Shown here: positions 1 through 7,775 of the stretch, piece by piece | Position numbering within the stretch: the stretch's first letter is position 1 | Layout: every line of letters starts with the position of its first letter | NCBI GenBank assembly: GCA_035506575.1 | Contig: DATJPD010000177.1 | Location: 1-64,000 of the forward strand | DNA from: DATJPD01 sp035506575 | GTDB lineage: Bacteria > Pseudomonadota > Alphaproteobacteria > CACIAM-22H2 | Length of the DNA: 64,000 bases | Direction: 5' to 3' | The notes under the pieces: model-generated | Seen by the model: the letters and a program-made list of their open reading frames with translations, nothing else | Databases searched by the model: none | What the model was told of the DNA's origin: nothing | Position numbers and translations under genes: made by a program

Positions 1-114
1 GCCGAGACCGATCTCGAGCACCGGCCCCGGCAGAGAGCGGATCGCCTGGATCGCCCAGTCAAGACATGCGCGCTGCGCCTGCAGGCGTCGGATGAAGCTG
101 TCCAGCCGGCTCAC
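1..114 (-). CDS. Class I SAM-dependent methyltransferase, N-terminal fragment
   Basis: The first 38 codons of a minus-strand gene that runs off the left edge. The start is a GTG at 114, the first start after an in-frame TAG upstream. The translation begins MSRLDSFIRRLQAQRACLDW and reaches PVLEIGLG, which looks like SAM-binding motif I (hydrophobic-E-x-G-x-G) of class I methyltransferases. A short N-terminal helix followed directly by motif I fits a small stand-alone methyltransferase. The substrate cannot be told, because the catalytic part lies outside the window. Confidence 0.6.
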   Translation of the reverse strand, partial: MSRLDSFIRRLQAQRACLDWAIQAIRSLPGPVLEIGLG

Positions 115-164
115 GTCAGAAGTCTAACGAAGCCCGCTCCGGCTGCCTATGGCGGGGGCGTATC

Positions 165-617
165 TCAGCGATCGCCGACGTCGATCGGCACGTCCACCGG
201 TCCTGCGAACGCAAACACCAAGGTCAACGGAAACGAGGTTCCTTTGACCAGCGGCTGCGTCAGCCCGTGCAGCTCGACGTGGACGCGGCCGGGACGCATC
301 GTCACCGGCCGACGCGGCCGCACCTCGATATAGGATACCTGCTCGACCACGCCTTCGCGCTGGTCCTCTTCGACGAAATTCGCAGAGCGGGCGAGCGGCG
401 TTCGCACGCCGAGCAGGCGCTCGCTGTCGAAGCCTTTGTTCTCGATGATCATGTAGACCTTGGCGACGCTGGTGCCCGGCGCCGTCGGCGGGGTCCACGC
501 GTCGGTCACGGACAGTGTTCCCCAATAAAACGAGCGCGCGTATGCCGGTGATGCGGTGACCGCAGCACCTGCCGCGAGTAGCGCCGACTGCACCACCTGC
601 CGGCGGCTGAGCTCCAT
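165..617 (-). CDS. TAT-exported PCu(A)C-like copper chaperone (DUF461) with degenerate metal site
   Basis: A 150-residue periplasmic protein. The N-terminus has a twin-arginine motif (SRRQVV, residues 4-9), a hydrophobic stretch and a likely cleavage site after SPAYA, so TAT export is probable. The rest matches the PCu(A)C cupredoxin-like fold: VYMIIENKG near residue 55 and HGLTQPLVKG near 120. Canonical family members deliver Cu(I) to cytochrome oxidase through an H(M)x10Mx21HxM motif. Here the first His region reads ANFVEE and the final HxM reads HVE, so most ligands appear lost. It may be a non-copper-binding relative. No cytochrome oxidase gene is nearby. Fold assignment is fairly sure; copper function is doubtful. 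Confidence 0.75.
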   Translation of the reverse strand: MELSRRQVVQSALLAAGAAVTASPAYARSFYWGTLSVTDAWTPPTAPGTSVAKVYMIIENKGFDSERLLGVRTPLARSANFVEEDQREGVVEQVSYIEVRPRRPVTMRPGRVHVELHGLTQPLVKGTSFPLTLVFAFAGPVDVPIDVGDR

Positions 618-932
618 GGCGCGTCCTCCATGTCCTTCCGGCAGCTGGCGATTCGGGTTCTCCCGCCGTGTCTGCCCGCAAATTCCGAAAGACTGTTACA
701 GATTATATAGGTACCGCCCGGCGACCTGCAAATATGCGGCGTCATAAAACGCTCATCGGCCTCGGAATTTGCCTGAAAACGATAGCGGCTCAGCAGGTTG
801 CAACAGTGGCCCGAGCGCCAAGCAAGAGCCCGGCCGGATGTCAAGAAATCTTGCCTTTTGACCACTTTTCCAGGTGTGTCATAGTCCGCCACCGCAACAG
901 GGGCGAAAGCCGGCAACCGAGGGAGACAACCC
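618..932. other. Intergenic region between divergent genes
   Basis: About 315 bases between the PCu(A)C-like gene (minus) and the first glycosyltransferase (plus). It is noticeably more AT-rich around 680-760. It holds a candidate minus-strand promoter (entered separately) and a GGGAGA ribosome-binding site at 921-926 for the TTG start at 933. I see no RNA gene, repeat or further coding sequence. Confidence 0.6.
702..731 (-). promoter_or_regulatory. Candidate sigma-70-type promoter of the PCu(A)C-like gene
   Basis: On the minus strand, TTGCAG (726-731) and a perfect TATAAT (702-707) are 18 bases apart. Transcription would start near 695, giving a leader of roughly 78 bases before the ATG at 617. 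Called by eye from consensus match only. Confidence 0.4.
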
Positions 933-2216
933 TTGGCTAACCATCACGAGGCGCGAGGAAGTCGGTCGGGGGGCGGCCCGCGCGTACTGATCTACAGCCA
1001 CGACACGATGGGGCTCGGCCATTTGCGCCGCTGCCGCGCCATTGCGCACGCGCTCGTCGAGCGCGACAAGGATCTGTCCGTCCTGATCCTGTCCGGGTCG
1101 CCGATCATCGGCAGCTTCGATTTCAAGGCGCGCGTCGATTTCGTGCGCATGCCGGGCGTGATCAAGCTCCGGAACGGCGAGTACACCTCGCTCAATCTGC
1201 ACATCGACATCACCGAGACGCTGAAGATCCGCGCCTCGATCATCCGCCACACCGCCGAGGCGTTTAAGCCCGACCTGTTCCTCGTCGACAAGGAGCCGCT
1301 CGGCCTGCGCGGCGAGGTCGCCGACACGCTGCATTTCCTCAAAGCGAGGGGCGTCCCGCTGGTGCTGGGTTTGCGCGACGTCATGGACGACCCGGTCCTG
1401 CTCGAGCCCGAATGGCGGCGCAAGAAAGCGCTGCCGGCCCTGCGCGACTATTACGACGATATCTGGGTCTACGGGCTGCCGCAGATGTGCGATCCGCTGG
1501 CCGGCCTGTCGCTGCCCCGCCACGTGCAGCGCAAGATCAGCTTCACCGGTTATCTGCGGCGGTTCGAGCCGCCGAGCGTGGCGCGCAGCTCGTTCCCCGC
1601 GATGCCCGCGACGCCCTACGTCCTGGTGACCACCGGCGGCGGCGGCGACGGCGAGGCGCTGATCGACTGGGTCCTGCGCGGCTATGAATACGACCGCGAC
1701 TTGCCGTGCCGGGCGCTCCTGGTGCTCGGACCGTTCATGCAGCCCGACCTGCAGTCGGAATTCCTGCGCCGGGCCGCCAGCCTGCCGAACGTCGAGGCGA
1801 TCACCTTCGATGCCCATCTCGAACAGCTGATGGCCCGGGCCGCCGGCGTGGTGGCGATGGGCGGCTACAACACGTTTTGCGAGATCCTATCCTTCGATCA
1901 GCGCGCCATCATCGTGCCGCGCACCGCCCCCCGCCTCGAGCAGTTCATCCGGGCGCGCCAGGCGCAGGAATTCGGGCTGTGCGGCATGCTGGTCGACGAC
2001 GGCACGCGCGATGCGGCACAGATGGCGGCGGCCCTGCGCCACCTGCCCAACCAGCGCCGGCCCTCGGAGGTCGTCGTCCCTGGGTTGCTGGACGGAATGG
2101 ACAACGTGAATCGTCTGGCCCGCCGCTGGCTCGACCGCCCCGAGGCCGAGCGGAAGCCCGCGGCCGCCCGGCGGCTGACCGTCGTGTCCGGCCAGCGGGC
2201 CGCTGGCGGGCGCTGA
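933..2216 (+). CDS. MurG/GT28-like glycosyltransferase (COG4671 type)
   Basis: A 427-residue predicted cytoplasmic glycosyltransferase with a GT-B fold. The N-terminus has a glycine-rich loop with GLGHLRRC (about residues 31-38), like the acceptor-side loop of MurG-type enzymes. The C-terminal half carries GGYNTFCEIL and LEQFIRA, typical of the nucleotide-sugar-binding domain. The start is TTG at 933, chosen because GGGAGA lies 6 bases upstream; the next in-frame ATG at 1008 would delete the glycine-rich loop. It opens a run of sugar genes and is a distant paralogue of the gene at 5291. Donor and acceptor are unknown. Confidence 0.75.
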   Translation: MANHHEARGSRSGGGPRVLIYSHDTMGLGHLRRCRAIAHALVERDKDLSVLILSGSPIIGSFDFKARVDFVRMPGVIKLRNGEYTSLNLHIDITETLKIRASIIRHTAEAFKPDLFLVDKEPLGLRGEVADTLHFLKARGVPLVLGLRDVMDDPVLLEPEWRRKKALPALRDYYDDIWVYGLPQMCDPLAGLSLPRHVQRKISFTGYLRRFEPPSVARSSFPAMPATPYVLVTTGGGGDGEALIDWVLRGYEYDRDLPCRALLVLGPFMQPDLQSEFLRRAASLPNVEAITFDAHLEQLMARAAGVVAMGGYNTFCEILSFDQRAIIVPRTAPRLEQFIRARQAQEFGLCGMLVDDGTRDAAQMAAALRHLPNQRRPSEVVVPGLLDGMDNVNRLARRWLDRPEAERKPAAARRLTVVSGQRAAGGR

Positions 2217-2284
2217 TCGCCGCCCCACCTTTCCCGGCCTGAATGCGGCTGGACCTTGCCGGCCATAGGCTATAAAGGCCGATC

Positions 2285-3583
2285 ATGGCCGACAGCCTTC
2301 CCTACCGCGACCCGCCCGATCCTGACCCGGCTGGCCTGCCGACCATCGGCGTCATCCTGAAGGGCTGGCCGCGGCTCTCCGAAACCTTTATCGCGCAAGA
2401 GCTGCATGCGCTTGAACAGCGCGGGTTTCGCCTACGTCTGTATTCGCTGCGCCACCCCACCGACCGCTCGACCCACGCGGTGAGCCGGGCGGTCCGAGCA
2501 CCGGTCATGTACCTGCCGGAATATCTCTATCAGGAACCTCGGCGCGTCTGGCGCGGCTGGCGCGCCGCACGCCGCCTGCCCGGCTATCCCGCAGCCCTCC
2601 GCACCTGGTGGCGCGACCTGAGGCGCGACCGCACGCCCAACCGCATCCGGCGCTTCGGCCAGGCTCTGGTCCTGGCCGCAGAGCTGCCGTCCGATGTCGG
2701 CCATCTGCACGCGCATTTCGTGCACACGCCCGCGTCGGTCGCCCGCTACACCGCGCTCCTGCGCGGATTGCGCTGGAGCGTCTCGGCGCACGCCAAGGAC
2801 ATCTGGACGACACCGGACTGGGAAAAAGCGGAAAAGCTCGCGGAAGCGAGCTGGGCGGTCACCTGCAGTGCTGCGGGCCGCGATCATCTCGCGGCACTCG
2901 CCGCCGGCCGGCGGATCGATCTCGTCCATCACGGCGTCGATGGTACGCGATTTCCGCCGGCGCCGGCGCGAACGGAGCGCACGGGGCAGGACCCGGCGCA
3001 ACCCGTCGTGCTGCTGTCGGTCGGCCGCGCGGTTCCTAAGAAAGGCTTCGCCGATCTCCTCGCCGCCCTCGCCCGGCTGCCGCGGGATCTCCACTGGCGG
3101 TTCGTCCATGTGGGGGGCGGGCCTTTGCTGGGCGATCTCAAATCGCTGGCCGTGAAGCTGGGCCTCGCCGCGCGTGTCGAATGGCAAGGGGCGCGGAGCG
3201 AGGACGACGTGCGCCGCGCCTATCGCGCGGCGGACCTGTTCACGCTTGCGAGCCGGGTGATGCCGGATGGCGACCGCGACGGGATCCCCAACGTGGTGGC
3301 CGAGGCAATGAGTCAAAGCCTGCCGGTCGTCGCCACGACCGCGGGATCCATTCCCGAACTCGTGGCGCACGGGCGCACGGGTCTGCTCGTGCCGCCCGGC
3401 GATCCCGAGGCCCTGGCGCAGGCACTGGCGCAGTTGATCCGCGATCCGCGGCGGCGTCAGACGCTGGGTGCCGCGGGTGCGGCGCAGATCAGAGAGGAAT
3501 TTCTCGCCGAGCGCGGCTTTGATCGCATCGCCGGCCTGCTCGCGGACACGATCGGATGCGCCTCGCCTTCTATGCCCCGCTGA
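2285..3583 (+). CDS. Glycosyltransferase family 4 protein
   Basis: A 432-residue GT-B enzyme. The N-terminal domain begins with LKGWPRLSETFIAQEL (from about residue 22), a signature of GT4 enzymes of the colanic-acid/exopolysaccharide type. The C-terminal domain has LLSVGRAVPKKGF, then DGIPNVVAEAMSQSLPVVAT with the E-x7-E-like donor-binding motif, and HGRTGLLVPPGDPEAL. It should transfer a sugar from a nucleotide donor with retention of configuration. A TATAAA at 2271-2276 lies so close to the ATG that an internal promoter would give an almost leaderless transcript; this is weak. Its end overlaps the next GT4 by 28 bases. Confidence 0.85.
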   Translation: MADSLPYRDPPDPDPAGLPTIGVILKGWPRLSETFIAQELHALEQRGFRLRLYSLRHPTDRSTHAVSRAVRAPVMYLPEYLYQEPRRVWRGWRAARRLPGYPAALRTWWRDLRRDRTPNRIRRFGQALVLAAELPSDVGHLHAHFVHTPASVARYTALLRGLRWSVSAHAKDIWTTPDWEKAEKLAEASWAVTCSAAGRDHLAALAAGRRIDLVHHGVDGTRFPPAPARTERTGQDPAQPVVLLSVGRAVPKKGFADLLAALARLPRDLHWRFVHVGGGPLLGDLKSLAVKLGLAARVEWQGARSEDDVRRAYRAADLFTLASRVMPDGDRDGIPNVVAEAMSQSLPVVATTAGSIPELVAHGRTGLLVPPGDPEALAQALAQLIRDPRRRQTLGAAGAAQIREEFLAERGFDRIAGLLADTIGCASPSMPR

Positions 3584-4710
3584 AGCCGCCGGACCACCCG
3601 GTGCCGTCCGGCGATCGGCGCGTCGCCCAGCAGATCGTGGCCGCCCTCGCCGATTCGGGCCACGACGTGGAGATCGCCGGACGGCTGCGCAGCTTCGACG
3701 GCAGCGGCGATCTCTCGCGCCAGACCAAGCTGGCCGGCCTCGCCGCACGGCTCGCCGGCCGCTACGTGCATCGCATCTACGGCCGTCCGTATGCGCAACG
3801 GCCCGAGGCCTGGATCACCTACCACCTGTACTACAAGGCCCCGGACTGGATCGGCCCGCGCGTGACGGCCACGCTCGACATCCCTTATGTCGTGATCGAA
3901 GCATCGGTCGCCGACAAACGCGCCGGCGGCCCTTGGAGTCTCGGGCATCAGGCCACGATCGCGGCCCTCACCCGTGCCGCGGCCGTCATCTCGCTCAATC
4001 CCGCCGACGAGCCTGGGATCGCGCCACACGTGAGCGCCCCGACCCGCCTGCACCGGGTGAAACCGTTCCTCGACACCCGGCCCTATGCCGCCGCGGCGCG
4101 TGCGCGCAGCATCCACCGCGCGGGGATTGCCAGGCGGTACGGGCTCGATCCGGACCGGCCATGGTTCCTGGCTGTCGCCATGATGCGGCCCGGGGACAAG
4201 CTCGAATCCTACAAGGTCCTGGGCGAAAGCCTGGGCCGGCTGACGGCGCATCCCTGGTCGCTGCTCGTCGTGGGCGACGGGCCGGCCCGCGCGGAGGTGC
4301 GCGCGGCTCTGGCGCCGCTCGGCGAGCGAGTGGTATTCGCCGGGCCGCTGACCGATACGGAGCTGCAGCCCACCTACGCAGCGGCCGACATCTACGTATG
4401 GCCGGCGGTCAACGAGGCCTTCGGCATGGCGATCCTTGAAGCGCAGGCCGCCGGGCTGCCGGTCGTGGCCGGGGACTTCGGCGGCGTGGGCGAAATCGTG
4501 GCGCACGGGCGGACCGGCGCTTTGGTCCAGCCGCGCGACAGCGCAGCCCTCGCGGCGGCGATCGAGCCGCTCCTCGCCGATCCGGGGCTGCGGCAGCGCT
4601 GGTCGCAAAACGCCCTCGCCAAGGTCGCGGTCGAGCACGACCGCGCGGTCGCCGCGCGCGCCTTGACCCACGTGCTGTCGCAGCTGCCGCACGCCATGGT
4701 CCGCGCGTGA
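3556..4710 (+). CDS. Glycosyltransferase family 4 protein
   Basis: A 384-residue GT4. The N-terminus, MRLAFYAPLKPPDHPVPSGD, is the acceptor-side Rossmann start. The C-terminal domain holds FLAVAMMRPGDKLESYKVL, VVGDGPAR, and WPAVNEAFGMAILEAQAAG with the paired glutamates that contact the donor, then AHGRTGALV. The ATG at 3556 lies inside the end of the upstream GT4, so the two are probably translationally coupled. The stop overlaps the next start by 4 bases. Together with its neighbours it probably builds a short glycan or glycolipid headgroup; the sugar is unknown. Confidence 0.85.
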   Translation: MRLAFYAPLKPPDHPVPSGDRRVAQQIVAALADSGHDVEIAGRLRSFDGSGDLSRQTKLAGLAARLAGRYVHRIYGRPYAQRPEAWITYHLYYKAPDWIGPRVTATLDIPYVVIEASVADKRAGGPWSLGHQATIAALTRAAAVISLNPADEPGIAPHVSAPTRLHRVKPFLDTRPYAAAARARSIHRAGIARRYGLDPDRPWFLAVAMMRPGDKLESYKVLGESLGRLTAHPWSLLVVGDGPARAEVRAALAPLGERVVFAGPLTDTELQPTYAAADIYVWPAVNEAFGMAILEAQAAGLPVVAGDFGGVGEIVAHGRTGALVQPRDSAALAAAIEPLLADPGLRQRWSQNALAKVAVEHDRAVAARALTHVLSQLPHAMVRA

Positions 4711-5294
4711 CCACGCTCGCCCTCCTGCGTCACGCGCCCACCGAATGGAACGCCGCACGCCGGCTGCAGGGGCGCGCCGATATCCCGATTTCGGCCGGGA
4801 GCCGCAGCGAGTTGCAGCGGCGCCGGCTTCCCCGGATGGTCTCGGGCTTTCATGTCTTGTCGTCACCGCTCACGCGCTGCCTCGAGACCGCCTCGCTGCT
4901 GCGCCTCATCCCCGAGGTCGAGCCGCGTCTCACCGAGATGGACTGGGGCGCCTATGAGGGCCACACGCTCGCCGATCTGCAGCGCACATTCAGCTTCGAC
5001 CTGCTCGCGAACGAGGCGCGCGGCCTCGACTTCCGGCCTCCGGACGGCGAGAGCCCACGCGACGTTCAGAACCGCATCGATCCTCTCCTGGCCGAGTTGG
5101 CGGCCGCCCGGCGTCCGACCCTGGCCGTGACGCACCGCGGCGTCATTCGCGCCGTCTACGCGCGCGCGGTCGGCTGGGACATGAAAAGCGACCCTCCGCA
5201 CGAGCTCGACCTCTATGCGCTGCACATCTTCCGGCTGGCACCCGGCGGTGCTCCGAGCCTCGAGCAGATGAACCTGCCGCTGGAGCTGCAGTGA
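4707..5294 (+). CDS. Histidine phosphatase family protein
   Basis: A 195-residue member of the phosphoglycerate-mutase/acid-phosphatase superfamily. The catalytic motif LLRHAPTEWN near residue 6 gives the phospho-accepting His (RHA instead of the common RHG). LSSPLTRCLETA supplies the second Arg, a glutamate follows in LTEMDWGAYEG, and LAVTHRGVIRAV carries the second catalytic His. The GTG start at 4707 overlaps the preceding stop (GTGA). Placed between glycosyltransferases, it could dephosphorylate a sugar-phosphate or nucleotide-sugar intermediate; this is inferred from position only. Confidence 0.85.
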   Translation: MTTLALLRHAPTEWNAARRLQGRADIPISAGSRSELQRRRLPRMVSGFHVLSSPLTRCLETASLLRLIPEVEPRLTEMDWGAYEGHTLADLQRTFSFDLLANEARGLDFRPPDGESPRDVQNRIDPLLAELAAARRPTLAVTHRGVIRAVYARAVGWDMKSDPPHELDLYALHIFRLAPGGAPSLEQMNLPLELQ

Positions 5295-6445
5295 CCGGCC
5301 GGATCCTGATCCATGTGCAGCACCTGCTCGGCACGGGTCATTTGCGCCGCGCTGCCGCGATCGGTGCCGCCCTGGCGGAGTCCGGCTTCGAGGTGGAGAT
5401 CGCCTCGGGCGGGCCGCCGATCAGCAATCTCGGCACCGGGCGCGCGCGGCTCCTGCAGCTGCCGCCGCTGCGCACCGCCGATCTTTCGTTCCAGAACCTG
5501 ATCGACGAACACGGCCGGCCCGTCGATGACACGTGGCGAGCCGCACGCCGCGACATGCTGCTGCAGCGCCTGGCTGCGTTCCGGCCCGATGTCCTGATCA
5601 CCGAGCTGTTTCCGTTCGGCCGGCGGGCGCTGGAGTTCGAGCTGCTGCCGCTGCTCGAGACGGCAACCGCCGCAAGGCCACGCCCGTTGATCGTGTGTTC
5701 GCTGCGCGACGTGCTCGTCGCACCTTCCGATCCGGCAAAATCGGCCAGGGCAATCGCTCGCGCACGCAGCTGGTACGACCGCATCCTGGTGCACGGCGAT
5801 CCGTCGCTGATCGATCTTCCGGCCAGCTATCCCACGGCGCGCGAGGTTGGCGAGCGCCTCGTCTATACCGGCTACATCGCCTCCGACCCCGGCCCCGACG
5901 CACCCGCCGGGCACGGCGAGGGCGAGGTCATCGTGTCGGCGGGCGGAGCCCGCGTCGGCACGCGCGTGTTCGAAGCCGCCGCCGCCGCGCGCGCGGCCGG
6001 GGCTGCACCGGGACTCACATGGCGCTTCCTGCTGGGGTCCGACCTGCCCCACGACGCACGCCAGCGGTTCCTGTCGCAAACCGGTGCCGGCATGATCGTC
6101 GAGCCGGCTCGCGCCGATTTCCAAGCCCTGCTGCGGCGCTGCAACATTTCTGTTTCGCAGGCCGGATACAACACCGTGATGGATCTCGTGGCCGCAGGGA
6201 CACGCGCCGTGGTCATTCCGTTTGCCGGCGGGGGCGAGACCGAGCAGGCGCAGCGGGCCCACGCGCTTGCGGCGAGGGGCTGGGTCGAGGTGGTTCCCGA
6301 GGAGCGCCTCGAACCTCGGCATCTCGCCGCCGCGATCGAGCGAGCGCTGACGCAAGCGCCCCCGCAGCGCCGCCTCGACTGCGATGGCGCGCGCGAGACC
6401 GCCCGCTGCCTCAAGCGGCTGCTCGATGCGCGAGTGCACGCGTGA
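5291..6445 (+). CDS. MurG/GT28-like glycosyltransferase (COG4671 type), second copy
   Basis: A 384-residue GT-B protein. The N-terminus has HLLGTGHLRRAAAIG, matching the glycine-rich loop of the gene at 933. Its C-terminal domain has ISVSQAGYNTVMDLVAAG and GGETEQAQRAHALAARG, the classic donor-binding signature of GT28-like enzymes. The GTG start at 5291 overlaps the phosphatase stop (GTGA), and its own stop overlaps the next GTG, so it sits in a translationally coupled chain. Acceptor and donor are unknown. Confidence 0.75.
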   Translation: MTGRILIHVQHLLGTGHLRRAAAIGAALAESGFEVEIASGGPPISNLGTGRARLLQLPPLRTADLSFQNLIDEHGRPVDDTWRAARRDMLLQRLAAFRPDVLITELFPFGRRALEFELLPLLETATAARPRPLIVCSLRDVLVAPSDPAKSARAIARARSWYDRILVHGDPSLIDLPASYPTAREVGERLVYTGYIASDPGPDAPAGHGEGEVIVSAGGARVGTRVFEAAAAARAAGAAPGLTWRFLLGSDLPHDARQRFLSQTGAGMIVEPARADFQALLRRCNISVSQAGYNTVMDLVAAGTRAVVIPFAGGGETEQAQRAHALAARGWVEVVPEERLEPRHLAAAIERALTQAPPQRRLDCDGARETARCLKRLLDARVHA

Positions 6446-7215
6446 GCACCTGGGACGACCTCGACCGCGAACTGGACACATGGGCCGCAACCGGCCGCGT
6501 GGCGGAATTGTGGTGGCGCGACGATGACGCCGCCGCCCCCGCCCCGGCGCTGGAGCAGCTTCTGGCCGCACAGCGCGGCGGCGGCGTGCCGCTGATGCTT
6601 GCCGTGATTCCCGCCAAGGCCACCGAAAGTCTCGTGCGACGGCTGGCCGGCGAGCCTGATGTCGTCGTGGTCCAACATGGCTGGGCCCATCTCAACCATG
6701 CCCGGCCGGGACGCTCCAAGGCCGAGCTAGGCCCGGACCGGCCGCCCTCGTTCGTCCTCGGCGAACTGGCGCGCGGCCAGATCCGCCTCAGCGGCCTGTT
6801 CGGACCCGCGTGGCTCAAGGTCCTGGTGCCTCCGTACAACCGCATCGCGAAAGGGGTCATCAGTGGGCTCGCCGGAGCCGGGTACGAGGGCCTGTCGGCC
6901 GACCGGCCACGCCCGGCGGCCACGGTTCATGGGACAATTCAGGTCAACGTCCATATCGACATCATGGACTGGACCGCGCGCGCGTTTCTCGGCGACGGAC
7001 CCTGCCTTGACCAGGCGCTGGCGCATCTGGCGGCGAAGCGCGCGGGCCGGGCCGACCCGGAAGAGCCCACGGGTCTGTTGACCCATCACCTGGCCCACGA
7101 CGAGCTGGCGTGGCCCTTTATCGAGCGCTTCATCACCGCGACGAAGGCCCACCCGGCGGTGCGATGGCGCCACCCGGTCGACCTTTTTCGTCCTAAGATG
7201 GCCGCCAGATCATGA
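6442..7215 (+). CDS. Polysaccharide deacetylase-like protein
   Basis: A 257-residue protein starting at GTG 6442, overlapping the upstream stop by 4 bases. Motifs of the NodB-type (CE4) family are visible: ELWWRDDDAAAP (acidic motif 1 near residue 25) and VVVQHGWAHLNH (His-x3-His metal-binding type motif near residue 77). A C-terminal LLTHHLAHDELAW could supply the last catalytic His. Such proteins remove N- or O-acetyl groups from glycans. In this cluster it may trim the product of the four glycosyltransferases. It has no signal peptide, so a cytoplasmic glycolipid-linked substrate is possible. Confidence 0.7.
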   Translation: MSTWDDLDRELDTWAATGRVAELWWRDDDAAAPAPALEQLLAAQRGGGVPLMLAVIPAKATESLVRRLAGEPDVVVVQHGWAHLNHARPGRSKAELGPDRPPSFVLGELARGQIRLSGLFGPAWLKVLVPPYNRIAKGVISGLAGAGYEGLSADRPRPAATVHGTIQVNVHIDIMDWTARAFLGDGPCLDQALAHLAAKRAGRADPEEPTGLLTHHLAHDELAWPFIERFITATKAHPAVRWRHPVDLFRPKMAARS

Positions 7216-7775
7216 GCGATCTGCGCTATCCCCTCGCTGCGCTTCGCGGCGACTATTTCCGGGCCGCCCTGGGTGCGACCTTGTCCCTGACCCCGGCCCT
7301 GGCGGTCCCCCTGGCCTCGCCGGTGGACTACCTGCTGCTCCCCGCGGCTGCCTTGTTCCTGATCTTCGGCCTGCGCACCTGGCAGCGCCAGCAGTCGCGC
7401 GTAGTCATTGATCGGCAAGGCATATCGCTTTTTCGGACGGGGCAGGTTAGCTTCCCCTGGCGGAGCATCCGCGCGGTCCGTTTGAGCTATTTTTCGACGC
7501 GCGCCGATCGTAGGGAGGGATGGATGCAGCTGACGCTGACGGGAGAAGACCCACAGCGGAGCCGGGCTCTGCGCAAGATTCGCATCGATTCCTCGCTGGA
7601 CGGGTTCGAGCAGGTGGCGCGTTGCGCCGCGGCCGCGGCCCGGATGAACGATGTCGCGGTCAGCGCCGCGACCCGCGCCAATTTCGAAGCACTCGGCATC
7701 GACATGTCGGACGCTGCCGCCGATCCGACCACCGAGGTGGCGCATGCCACGGTGGTCGCGCAGGAGACCAGATGA
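7212..7775 (+). CDS. Small membrane protein with PH-like C-terminal region, unknown function
   Basis: A 187-residue protein. Residues about 18-56 form two hydrophobic segments (through LLLPAAALFLIFGLR). They are followed by RVVIDRQGISLFRTGQVSFPWRSI, a pattern reminiscent of bacterial PH-like domains (strand, turn, W-x-x-I). The ATG at 7212 overlaps the deacetylase stop, and its TGA overlaps the ATG of the ABC ATPase at 7772, so it links the sugar cluster to the transporter. I do not recognise the family with certainty and assign no function. Confidence 0.6.
   Translation: MSDLRYPLAALRGDYFRAALGATLSLTPALAVPLASPVDYLLLPAAALFLIFGLRTWQRQQSRVVIDRQGISLFRTGQVSFPWRSIRAVRLSYFSTRADRREGWMQLTLTGEDPQRSRALRKIRIDSSLDGFEQVARCAAAAARMNDVAVSAATRANFEALGIDMSDAAADPTTEVAHATVVAQETR

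Noticed and set aside
5533..6441. Long reading of the deacetylase frame upstream of 6442
   Set aside because: It runs inside the glycosyltransferase at 5291 in another frame, is rich in Arg/Ala/Pro, and has no family motifs; the GTG at 6442 gives the normal 4-base overlap.
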